Positions 32,520-43,509 of a stretch of DNA of 64,000 nucleotides are shown here, one piece after another. A program made the translations under genes and the position numbers. Every line of letters starts with the position of its first letter. The stretch's first letter is position 1. The notes below the pieces were generated by a model. That model was given only the letters and a program-made list of their open reading frames with translations, had not been told where the DNA came from and made no database searches. The stretch covers positions 186,001 to 250,000 of the forward strand of contig BDSL01000085.1 of assembly GCA_003116995.1 (NCBI GenBank). The letters are read 5' to 3'. This DNA is from Yamagishiella unicocca (lineage: Eukaryota; Chlorophyta; Chlorophyceae; Chlamydomonadales; Volvocaceae).

Positions 32520-35238
32520 ATGGCGCGGCTCGCGCTGGCTTTTCTGGCCACTTGCAGCCTCTTGGTCCAGTCCGCGTTCGGCTTCTACCTTCCAGGCGTG
32601 GCTCCACAAGACTTCAAGAAGGTGGGGCAGCTTCTGGCGCAGCAGGCATGGGGCGCACAGACGCTGCTGGCGCAAGCATGATCGTTTCTCTTCGGCTGGC
32701 CTGGGCCACTGCCCTTCGGTGCGCAGAAAGATGTTCTCTTCCTCAAGGTCAACAAGCTGTCCTCTATCAAGAACCAGCTTCCGTATGAGTATTATTCGCT
32801 ACCCTACTGCCGGCCTGAGAAGATCGTGCAGTCAGCAGAAAACCTGGGCGAGGTGTTGCGTGGGGACCGCATCGAGAACTCGCTCTACCAGGTTCGACTG
32901 CAGATGAATGGGTGGCTACGCAGGTTCAATTGCTAATAGCAGGTCCGCTGGCTTGCAGATTCAAATGCGCGTAGACGAGCAGTGCAAGGTCCTATGCCGC
33001 ATCGAGTCCCTTAGCAGCGCGCAGGCCAAGGCCTTCAGGGCGAAGGTGGAGGATGATTACAGGGTCAACATGTAAGCTTTGCTGTTGCGAAAGTCGGCCT
33101 GGACCGCTGGCTGACATGCCCGTTGCGCAGGATCCTTGACAACTTGCCAGTGGCAATGGTCAAGATGCGGAAGGATGAGAGCACTGGATCGCTCGTTAAG
33201 ACCTATGAGCGTGGGTTCCCGGTTGGCTTCAAGGCCTCGCTAGAGGTGGGTAACCCGATGGGATGCAACAACTGAAGCAGCCGCTAAGTGTTCCATTTTG
33301 TCTAATGCAGGGCCAAACGGAGGTCAAGTTCTTCCTCCACAACCACCTTCGTTTCACGATCCTTTACCACAAAGACGCGCAGACGGACTTGGCGCGCATT
33401 GTGGGCTTCGAGGTTGAGCCCTTCAGCGTTAAGCACGATTACGAGGCACCATGGGATAAGGCCAGCCCTATCCTGAACACTTGCAACCCTGGTCGCATGA
33501 TCTATGTGACGCACAACCTTCCCCCCCAGCCGATTCAGGAGGGCGTTGAGGTTGTCTTCTCTTACGACGTGAAGTTTGTGGTAAGCGCACACATTGGCAG
33601 GATTTGCCAAAGCTGTGCAGCCCCCCTTTGTATCGCTGATGGGGACGGTTTTCCTTGCAGGCTAGTGACATTCGCTGGGCGTCCCGTTGGGACACTTACC
33701 TACTGATGATGGATGACCAAATTCACTGGTTTTCGATCATCAACTCGGTCATGATTGTTCTTTTCCTGTCTGGCATGGTGCGTTGGGAGCATCGCCGTGG
33801 GTTAGCGACATGTCAAGGATGAACGGATGCATCACCCGGCGTACAATGCAGGGGTATTCCGCACGGAAACTGTTACATGGGGCATTGCACCGCTAATATG
33901 GGAAATTACATTGTTTGCACGGACAATTGCATGAGCACCTACATCTTTTGCATGATCAACTACATTGTTTGCATTGGCAACTACAGGTCGCTATGATCAT
34001 GATGCGCACACTAGCCCGTGATATCACGAAGTACAATCAGCTGGAGGCTGGAGAGGACGCTCAGGAAGAAACCGGATGGAAGCTGGTGAGTTTTTATTAC
34101 TTCGGGTTTGCCTCATCTTGTGGTGCCATTCGGTTGAGGGTTACTTTCCCGGCTGGCGTGGCCAGCCACAAAACTCGTCCAGTGCTTCGAACCAACCACC
34201 ATCACTGAGTAGGATGAAATGAAATTTGAGCAAGAATGCTATTTAAGTACCGTAATAGCAGAAAGAGCATCATGGTGTCCGTTTGTTGCCATGCAGGTGC
34301 ACGGCGATGTGTTCCGTCCGCCAACCCACTCTTCTATACTTGCCAGCTATGTGGGCACTGGTGTGCAGCTGTTCGGCATGAGCCTTGTGACAATGATCTT
34401 CGCACTGCTGGGCTTCTTGTCGCCAGCCAACCGCGGTGGCCTGATGACGGCCATGCTCATGATGTTTGTGTTCATGGGTCTGTTCGCCGGCTACTTCTCG
34501 TCTCGCTTATACAAAAGCTTCCGTGGGGAGGAGTGGAAGAAGACGACCCTGCGCACTGCGCTCATGTTCCCGGGCGTGTGCTTTGTGGTCTTCTTCATGC
34601 TTAACCTACTTATCTGGGGACAGCGTTCGTCGGGCGCTGTGCCTTTCGGCACTCTGTTCGCTCTCTGCTTCCTGTGGTTCGGCATCTCCGTTCCGCTCGT
34701 GTTTGTGGGGTCGTACTTCGGCTACAAGAAGCCCGCGCCTGAGGACCCCGTCCGTACGAACAAAATTCCCCGCCAGATTCCTGAGCAGCCGTGGTACATG
34801 AACCCCGTGTTTTCGTGCTTGGTGGGCGGTGTGCTGCCATTTGGCGCTGTCTTCATCGAGCTCTTCTTCATCCTGACATCAATGTGGCTGCACCAGTTCT
34901 ACTACTTGTTCGGATTCCTGGCGTTGGTATTTGTTATCCTCATCATCACGTGCACAGAGATCACTATCGTGCTGTGCTACTTCCAACTGTGCTCTGAGGA
35001 CTACCACTGGTGGTGGCGTTCGTTCTTCACTTCTGGATCGTCAGCCCTGTACTTGTTCGCCTACTCCGGCTTTTACTTCTACTCCAAGCTGGATATCACC
35101 AAGACGGTGCCTATGCTTATGTACTTCGGGTACATGCTGATTGTGTCGTACGGCTTCTTCTGCCTCACGGGCACGATTGGCTTCTACTCGTGCTACATAT
35201 TTGTGCGCAAGATTTACAGTGCTGTGAAGATCGATTAA
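32520..35238 (+). CDS. TM9SF / nonaspanin (EMP70 family) membrane protein
   Basis: Eight exons: 32520-32621, 32727-32891, 32959-33071, 33131-33245, 33311-33580, 33661-33777, 33987-34085 and 34297-35238. All phases close and give 640 aa, the usual family length. There is a signal peptide (about 1-21, [21 protein letters not shown]), a lumenal domain with [21 protein letters not shown] and [14 protein letters not shown], then nine membrane segments starting at about 272 ([15 protein letters not shown]). The long last exon carries the conserved [20 protein letters not shown] and a C-terminal KID, matching the KxD/E COPI-binding tail that keeps plant family members in the Golgi. Members act in Golgi/endosomal membrane sorting. 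The ATG is followed directly by the signal peptide, which supports this start. Identification is secure; the exact paralogue is not. Confidence 0.97.
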
Positions 35239-35729
35239 GTAGCTTGAATCTGCGCCCACGTGCCTGTTAGGGATGTGGTTGCTTAGAGAAGTTGCATGGC
35301 TTGCGTGTATGATGTCCGCCGTTGTCAGCTCAGGTGCAGGGGGAGAGGGGACGGCTGCTCGTGCGACCTCAGCCTTGCGGTCAGTGTGGAAAAATAGTAG
35401 AATTCTCGGGTGGTTGCTGAGTTTGAACCTGGACGGCATGCGGCACCAATGGCATGCACGTGCATGTTGCGCTATTGTCCGGTGTTCAATGTGCATATGG
35501 ATACACGCCAGAATTATCACTGAGCATGTCCTCGTCCGGCGATAAGCGGAGTCGATTTCACGTGTTCCAGCCGGGTTCCTAGACCGGGATTGGGGCCTAT
35601 GGCCTTCGGACGGTTCACGTGACCATATGGGTATGACAGGTAATGACAAAAACGTTTTGCTTGGGTGATGTTTGAGTCACGCGAGAAACTATTACATGGC
35701 GGGTACTGCAAGGGACGTTCGTCCCCAAC

Positions 35730-35734
35730 TGTAA
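35730..35734 (+). terminator. TGTAA polyadenylation signal of TM9SF
   Basis: TGTAA about 490 nt after the TM9SF stop, implying a 3' UTR of about 35239-35750 and leaving about 260 bp for the promoter of the next gene. Confidence 0.6.
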
Positions 35735-35881
35735 CGTACGACCGGTGATCCTGGCTGTCCCTCTATTTTCGAAAAAGTCCCCGCCTGAATGAACCAGACA
35801 ATCATATGACACATCCAATGTGGTAATGCGCATCTCAATAGCTTCGCTCCTTCGCACCTATGTCAGTTGTACGAGAGGACA

Positions 35882-35917
35882 GAAGGTTCGGAAGGTGAAG
35901 GACACGTTGCATATAGA
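35882..35917 (+). promoter_or_regulatory. Candidate heat-shock element and TATA box of HSP70G
   Basis: GAAggTTC (35882-35889) is a two-unit nGAAnnTTCn heat-shock site followed, slightly out of phase, by a further GAA. An ATATAGA element lies at 35911-35917, about 95 nt before the start codon. The spacing is plausible for a promoter. No CCAAT-N9-CCACG ER-stress element was seen. Confidence 0.4.
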
Positions 35918-36008
35918 AGAGTACATAAACGCTAGGCGATCCTATTAACCTAGACAATATATTGATAGACCTTACACCGAGTGTGCGATAGGCAACACAT
36001 AAAACACG

Positions 36009-39000
36009 ATGCGGCGCGGCATCACGCTCGCTGTCGCATGCGTAGCGCTGCTCGCGCACGCGGCGACCGCCGCGCTGATGTCCATTGACTTGGGCAGCGA
36101 ATTTCTAAAGGTTTGCCTCGTTAAGCCTGGGCGTACGCCAATTTCCATAGCTGTGAACGAAATGAGCAAGCGCAAGTCTCCAGCGCTGGTCGGCATCGTG
36201 AATGGAGAGCGGCTACTAGGAGAGGAGGCATTTTCGTTTGCAGTACGTTATCCGGAGTCTATCTTTCAACGGGCGCGGGACCTGCTGGGGAAAGACCCAG
36301 AGGACCCAACGATCGCAGCCATGCTCGTTGAGCACGGCCTGCCCTATAAGGTTGTGGCAAATCCTAAGCGAGGAGGCGCAAGCCTGCAGCTCGGTGATGC
36401 TATCTATTCGCCGGAAGAGCTGGTGGTAAGCTGCAAGGCTGCACGCGCAGGGCGGGAATTCTCAAATGGTTTGCGGCCAGTAAACCCTCATGACAGCGCC
36501 AGTACTTGAAAGATAAAGGGTGCAGGCAGGGCATGGGTATGGGCGATCCCTGAAGTCCCCAACAACACCACCCGGGCGGCTGCGCGGCTCCCCACCTTCC
36601 ATGTCTTTCCACCCCTGTCTATACTCTTACCAGCCAGGCAACGTAGCCCGCACATCTGACCCGCACTCGCACGACCGGGACTAACTGTGTGTCAGTAAGA
36701 GAATCGTGGCGGGCCATGCTGTGCTGGCACGGAGCTCGGAGCCACGGAGCCGAACTCTTCCCGGGTGATGCCGCTCTGTGAGGCGAGGGGACGCATGGGC
36801 AGCGCGCGCGCTGAGTGCTTTAAACGTCTCTGGCAGCCTCCGACCGCGCCTTCCGGGACGCACACGATCTCAGACCCCCAAACCCAATTCACAGCCCGTC
36901 CATCCGCAAGCCGGTCAGCCACCATCAACCGCGTACCCGGCCCTCCGTACCCTCAACCCCAGGGCTCCATCCTCTATTACGCTCGCCAGATCGCGGAGGA
37001 GCAGGCCGGCAGCCCCGTGCTGGACGCCGTGGTGACAGTGCCCGCCTTCTTCGGGCAGCGGCAGCGACAGGCTGTTGCGGACGCAGCCGCCCTGGCCGGC
37101 CTCAACCTCATGGGCCTCATTAACACCCACACTGCCGCGGCGCTGCAGTACGGCATCGAGCGCGACTTCACCAACCGCAGCCAAACGATCATCCTGTTCG
37201 ACATGGGCAGCGGCACTACCGAGGTGGCGCTCGTCAAGTACAGCACGTACACCGTTAAGGAGGGGGGCAAGCCGCGGGTGTACAACCAGCTGGAGGTGCG
37301 TGATGTGGACTGGGATGAGTCCCTGGGCTCCAACCTGCTGGACATGGCGCTGGCGCGGCACTTCGCGGCGGAGTTCCGGGAAAAGTCCAAGCTGGACGTG
37401 GACGTCACGGCGCTGCCCAAGGCCATGTCGAAGATGCGGCGGCAGGTGCGGCGGACCAAGGAGATGCTGTCAGCCAACTCGGCGGCGCCGTGCACTGTGG
37501 AGGAGCTGTACGAAGGCCTCGACTTCCAGGTGCGGCGGGAGGGAGGGGGGGAGGGGGGTGGCATAAAAACCGGTTATACGACATGGGGGCAATGGGGCGG
37601 GGGGGGCAGGAGGGCGGCGTGAGGGGCATCTCAAGTCGAGGGGCCGATTGGAGGAGCTGTTGCGCGCAACAGCGCGATGTGGGCTCGGCGCGGATACTCG
37701 TGTGTGTGGGATGGGATGAGGGGACGTGGCAATGAAGGCACACAAGCGAGGACGACATGGGAGGAGAAAGGGAGCGGCTCAATGAGCGGCCTAATGGCGG
37801 TTAAGGAGGCATGGTTGGCATGCCCTCACCAGATGGCGACAAACTTGTATAAGTTCTAGCATGAATACTGACGTTCGAGTGCGGTGCTGCTGCCGTGCTG
37901 CCGGTGCGCATGCGGCGTGGGAAGTTCATGGCACGATTCCGATGTGCCGAGGCGGATACGGGGCGACGGCAGCTTGCGCATGGACGGGCTGTGAATTGGG
38001 TTTGGGGGCTGGGGTCTGAGATCGTGTGCGTCCCGGAAGGCGCGGTCGGAGGCTGCCGGAGACTTTTGAAGCACTCAGCACGCGCGCTGCCCGTGCGTGC
38101 CCTCGCCTCACAGAGCAGCATCACCCGGGAGGAGTTCGAGTCGCTGGCGGCTGACTTCTTCACCCGCGCCACCGCGCCGCTGAAGCGCATCCTGGAGCGC
38201 AACGCCGTCCAGCTGGAGGACATCGACGCAGTGGAGCTGCTGGGGGGGGGCTCCCGGGTGCCGCGGCTGCAGGCGGCGCTGTCGGAGGTGCTGGGCGGCC
38301 GCGGGCTCGACAGGTGAGCGTGAAGAGGGGGTTCGAGGGAAACCCGTGGATGTCCGAAAAAATCGTTTGAAACAGAAGTTTTGAGATGCATGCGGGAGAA
38401 CTGGGTTGGGGATACGAAAGCCGAAGGTCGTAATATGACCTTTGGCGGCTAAGCTATATCGGCTACGGCGAGACGAAAGGAAGCGTGAAGAGGGGGCGGG
38501 AGCACACCGCTGTGGCGGGTTCTACTGGCACAGGAGGGCAATCAAAGCTTGGAAGCGGCCGCCCGTAATACAGCGACATATGGGCAGCCGATTTAGGGTT
38601 CCGTCCAAAACGGCGCGCTTTACCAGGCGACCAGCAAATCAGGCGGCCAGCGTTGTGGAAGTTAACAGCGAGTAAGCACGTTGGGAAGTGGAGCGCAAGG
38701 ACGAGGAGGAGGAGGACGTAGGAGGGGGAAGGAGGGTGCGGGCGACAAGCAAAGCGCAAGCACATGCGCGTGGGTGTGTCCTTCCGAAAGTGTGGGCATG
38801 TCTGCATGTATTTGGGGTCTGTGGGGAGAAAGGAGGGTGCCGGGAAGGAGTGCGGCGGTGCACGGGGTCACGAGGGTGCTGCGGGAGCTGGGGAACAAGC
38901 AGAGCAGGTGGCCGGTCCCCTCCCCCTTGGTGGCGCCCCTCCGCCCCGCCAGGCCCACGGTAGTCACGCTGTCGCTCCCCTTCCGCGGACTGGCACCTGG

Positions 39001-42000
39001 GCTGGGCATCCACCCTTTAACGTCGCTGTGCTGCATAGCATATCATATCCCACCACTGCCACACGTGCAGGGCATCATTGGCGTCTGCCAACGACGGAGA
39101 TGCCGGGGTGCAGCTGCCTACCGTCCCGCACACCCCCACACGCGCCTCCTTTCGCCCCGCTACCCCCCCCCCCTGGAACCGGTAGTCCATCCCAGTGCTC
39201 CAGCATGCGCTCACAAACTGGGTGTCCGCCGACCATGCGCCAACTGTCCTCTGTCCTTTTCGCATCAACGGTTTCCATGCCGCCCCCTCAGGCACCTGGA
39301 CGCTGATGAGGCGGTCGCGCTGGGCGCCGGGCTCTTCGCAGCAAACCTGTCCACCAGCTTCCGGCTGCGCAAGTTCGGCATGATCGACATGACCATGTAC
39401 GGCGTATCGCTGACGCTGGACCACGTGGTGCTGGCGGGCTCGGACGACGATGTGGCCGCCGAGCCCAGCGACGAGGTGCGGGGGGAGGATTTGAGAGTCG
39501 CTCGATGCAGGGATGGTGGATCTATGCGTGTTTTCATGTCTTTCTCGCTACGTTTATCAGCTTCCTCTCTATCCTCCCCTCCCGCCGCCACTGCCTCACC
39601 TCCGCTGCTCGCCCGCCCGCTGCTCCTCCGCGGCCGGCCAGGCCCTGCTCAAGATCCGCAACCTGCTGCCGTACATGAAGAAGCTGCCCAACAAGCGGGT
39701 GGTCAAGCTGGACCACCTCGGGGGCGACCCGCTGCGCTTCTCGCTGTCGTACAACGCCTCCACTCCGCACGGCCTGCCTCCCGGCGTTAGGTCTGCGGAG
39801 CTGGCTGAGTTTGAGGCCACCGGCATCGAGGCCGTCATCCAGCGCTACAACACCAGCGGCCAGGTGCGCCCGGGCCCGGCTCTGTCCAGCTATCGAGCTT
39901 TCATGAGGTGGCAGCCTCGGCCTCGACAGCTATCCCATCTTCATAAAACTTCCAAGGTTCCGATGGGCGCAGTCATGACGTTGTTGGCTCCCTGAGGCAG
40001 GCCTTCGGCACAGGACTCACCTCCCCTTCCATCACTTGCTACTCCTCCCTGCCGGCCCCCCTGGACCCTACCCCTGGATCCGACCCGACCAGGTGTCCCT
40101 CCGCTTCGAGGCGGACTTCAGCGGCCTGCTGCGGTTGGAGAAGGTGGAGGCGGTGGTGGAGTACGAGGTGATGGAGGAGAAGATCATCGAGGTGCCGCTC
40201 AACGAGACGGACGCAAAGTGCGAGACGGAGGGTGACTCGAAGGGGGGAGCGTGCCCCGCAGCGGGCAAGGAGGCGGAGAAGGCGGCGCCGGAGGCGCAGG
40301 CGGAGGGGGGCAAGGGCGACTCTGACCGCGAGGACGACAACGGCAGCGGGGACGAAGGCAGCGGTGAGAGCGAGGAGAAGGAAAGCAAGGAGGCGGGTGA
40401 CAAGGAGCAGGACGAGGAGGGTGAAGGTGCAGAGGCTGGCACCAAGGACGCTGAGGCCAAGGGTGCTGAGGGCAAGGAGGTGGGTGGGCGCGCGGCTGGG
40501 TGGGCGTGGGCGGGTGAGGTGGCCTTGTATGGCAAACGTACCTTTTGAGTGACCTGGTGCTGCTGCTTCCTCCCGGTTGTGGGTGTAAGGCAGGGCTGTT
40601 GACGGTGTCGATGGCAAAGAGACAGTGTTGGGCGGCGGTGCCGTTGCGGCAATGGGACCGAATGGGACAGAGCCTCGCGGGAGGTGACGGCCTCGCCGCC
40701 ATCGGAGTGCGGCGTCCCTGCACCTCGCCTGGATGACGGGGCAGTAGCCGGATTAGGGCAGTCCGTAGCTGTACGGCGTCGGAGCCAAGAACATGGCTCG
40801 CTCTGAGGAACCGCCGCCCCTTGCCCCGCCGCTTGCCCTATCCGACCGACCCCTGTGGCGCGCGCCTGCCTGCCCTACCATTTCTCTTCCTGCCCTCCCT
40901 CAGGGTGCCGAGGCGCCTTCCGCGGCCAACGCCACCGCCAACGCGACGGAGGCCAACAACACCAAGCCCGCCACCATCATCAAGCGCATCCAGGTGCCCA
41001 AGATCAAGGTGGCCAAGGTGGGCAGCGGGCGGTCGCGTACCGATGGCGGGGGGCGGGGCGGGGGCAGTGGGTGGAGGCGCGTCGCTGCTACGCGAGTGGG
41101 TCGGCAGCTGATGGAGGCAGCAACACCCGGGGCTGTGGGCAGGGCCCCTGATATGTTCATGTGTATGCGGCAGTTCCTGCGACCCTTGTCTACCGCGGGA
41201 CATGATTTCACGGATCATCAACACTGCCGGGCAACAGGCGGCGTCGCGGTTTCAGTCGCTGTGGCCCCACCCCCTCTGACAACAACCTGTCGCCTAGTCC
41301 CTCCCTGGCCCCGCCCACCTTGTCCACCTCGCCCACCCGCCGCCGCACTCCGTCAGGTGCCGCTCAAGGTCGGCGGCCGCGGCTGGTTGGCGCCGCCGCT
41401 GTCGGACGCTGAACTGGCGGAGTCGGCACAGGTGCTGGCCAAGTTCGTCGCCGCGGAGACGGTGAAGCGCGACATAGCCAAGTCCCGCAACGATTTGGAG
41501 AGCTACATCATCTCCATGAAGGAGTCGCTGGAGACGGACGAGCTCATCCAGAAGGTGCGGGGCTCGCTGCAGTCGGGAGGGGGGCCACCTGCCACCTGGC
41601 TGCGGGGGATTTCAGGTGCAGGCGGCGGCCCGGGTGGAGGCAGTGAGGGAACAAGGCGGGTTGCAAAAAGAGGGAGGGGTGGGGAAACGACGGGGGGGTG
41701 GTGAAGGAGTTGGTGAGGGAGGGTGGGGGCCTAACGGAGACGCACCGCAACGCACTGGCCCTCATGCTGAACGTGACCCTAACTTTTTATTTTTACTGTT
41801 CTTCTCGAGCAAGCGTGTCGTACTGGGCTTCGCCCACCTGCCAGGTCAGCACGGAGGAGCAGCGTGAGTCGTTCCGCACCCGCCTGACTGACGAGGAGGA
41901 CTGGCTGTACATGGAGGCTGACGAGGGGGAGGGCGCGCAGCAGTTCAAGGACCGGCTCAAACAGTTGCAGGACATTGGGGAGCCGATCAAGCGCCGCGCC

Positions 42001-43509
42001 GAGGTGGGTGGGGCGCTGGCGGCTGGGTGCGGTGCGGCGGAAGCAGTTGTTGGCGTCGTTAAGGGGGGAACGAGCCTCCAGGTCGTGGTGAAGGCGGTTG
42101 AGGGAAACCCATAGGTCGGCGAAAAGGGTGGGCAGCTGCCTGGGGCGGTGGGGGCGGGGTAGGGCCCTTATAGGGTCAAGCCAGCAACTCCGCCCCGCCT
42201 GACCGGTGTGCCATTGCATAGGACCTGGAGCTGCGGCCCCAGCTGGTTGAGACGATCCGCAACCGGCTGGAGCTGCAGCGGGCGGTCATCAAGGCCTGGC
42301 CGGACACCAAGCCGTGGATCACGGAGGCGGAGCGCGAGGAGATCTCCAAGCAGGTGCGCCTGGGCGTGGGTGCCGAGGCTAGGGCAGGCAGGAGGTGCGC
42401 CGGGCAGATGGTGGGAACTGTGGGCGGAGGACATGGTTGGTGATGGCTGGGGTTTCTTGGTTTGCACGGCGGCCCAACCCCAACCATTGCCGTATCCCAA
42501 CCGTCGTCCTCAGCTGGACACCTTGGAGGCCGACTTGGAGGTCAAGCTAGCCGCCCAGGCCAGCAAGAAGGACCACGAGGAGCCGGCGTTCACCGTCAAC
42601 GAGGTTGCACTTGCCTGGGACAAGGTTGACAAGGTCTACAACAAGATCAATAACAAGAAGAAGCCGAAGCCGCCCCCAGAGCCCAAGCCCGCGGCGGGCG
42701 GTGATGGTGCCAATGATGGAGAAGGTGCGGCGGGCGGGTGCGATGGTGGAGCGGCGCACTGACCATTTAGCATCAAATGGCTTGACGCATGTGGCGACCC
42801 ATTATGCTCCTATAAGTAAATCAGGTTTGATCCATGTAACTCACGCGCCATTATGATTGCTCGCCGCAATAGCCATCTGGGCCTCACCCTTCACATCCTC
42901 CTCCACCAGCCTCCATTCCACCCCACACCGCGGGCTCCAAGGGGTTTCCTCGCTGAACCCCCTGCCATCCCCGTCTGTTGATGTACTACAAATTTAGGCA
43001 AGGCAGAGGATGCCACGGGCGATGCCAAGCCTGATGCGGACCCAGCGGGCGACCAGGGGGGGAGCCGGGGCTCTGATGGTGAGGCGGCTGGCGACAAGGA
43101 GGCCAAAAAGGATGACCCCAAGGAGGAGCCTAAGAAGGATAGCAAGACCAAAAGGGAGGAGCCTAAGAAGGAAAGCAAGGCTAAGGAGGAGGCTAAAAAG
43201 GAAAGCAAGACTAAGAAGGAGCCGAAGAAGGAGAGCAAGACCAAAAAAGAGGAGCCGAAGAAGGAGAGCAAGACCAAGAAGGAGGAGCCGAAGAAGGAGA
43301 GCAAGACCAAGAAGGAGGAGCCGAAGAAGGAGAGCAAGGCGAAGAAGGAGGAGCCGAAGAAGGAGAGCAAGACGAAGAGGGAGGAACCGAAGAAGGAGAG
43401 CAAAACGAAGAAGGAGGAGCCGAAGAAGGAGTCCGGCGGGAAAGGTGCTGGCAAGGACGATGACAAGAAGAGCTGGTCATGGAACAAGAAAGGCACAAGC
43501 GAGCTGTAA
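36009..43509 (+). CDS. HSP70G: ER-lumenal HSP110/GRP170-type chaperone (HYOU1/HSP70-17 orthologue)
   Basis: Twelve exons: 36009-36425, 36963-37529, 38114-38313, 39292-39475, 39642-39863, 40093-40479, 40904-41017, 41357-41554, 41845-42003, 42222-42353, 42514-42724 and 42998-43509. All phases close and give 1,100 aa. A signal peptide (1-21) precedes the HSP70 ATPase domain: IDLGSEFLKVCLVKPG phosphate loop, VPAFFGQRQRQAV, FDMGSGTTEVAL, LLGGGSRVPRLQ, DADEAVALGAG. The substrate domain holds an acidic Glu/Asp/Gly-rich insertion (about 590-660), as in other GRP170 proteins. A helical region ends in an unusual tail of repeated KKESKTKKEEP units and finishes WNKKGTSEL, not a canonical HDEL/KDEL. The family acts as nucleotide-exchange factor for BiP and as holdase. 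The symbol follows Chlamydomonas usage. Confidence 0.93.
36752..36912 (-). repeat. Inverted repeat arm 1, intron 1 of HSP70G
   Basis: A 161-bp segment that is the reverse complement of 37970-38137 with few mismatches and one 7-nt gap. It contains an inverted copy of the intron 2 3' end plus the first codons of exon 3. Confidence 0.9.
37970..38137 (+). repeat. Inverted repeat arm 2, intron 2/exon 3 of HSP70G
   Basis: A 168-bp partner of 36752-36912. It spans the intron 2 acceptor at 38113 and the first 24 nt of exon 3 (SSITREEF codons), so it is probably the source copy. Confidence 0.9.
43120..43430 (+). repeat. HSP70G: In-frame KKESKTKKEEP-type repeats in the last HSP70G exon
   Basis: About nine imperfect 30-36 nt copies of gagccgaagaaggagagcaa-type sequence, in the chaperone reading frame. 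They give a Lys/Glu-rich tail. The opposite strand is open as well, but only as a shadow. Confidence 0.85.
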
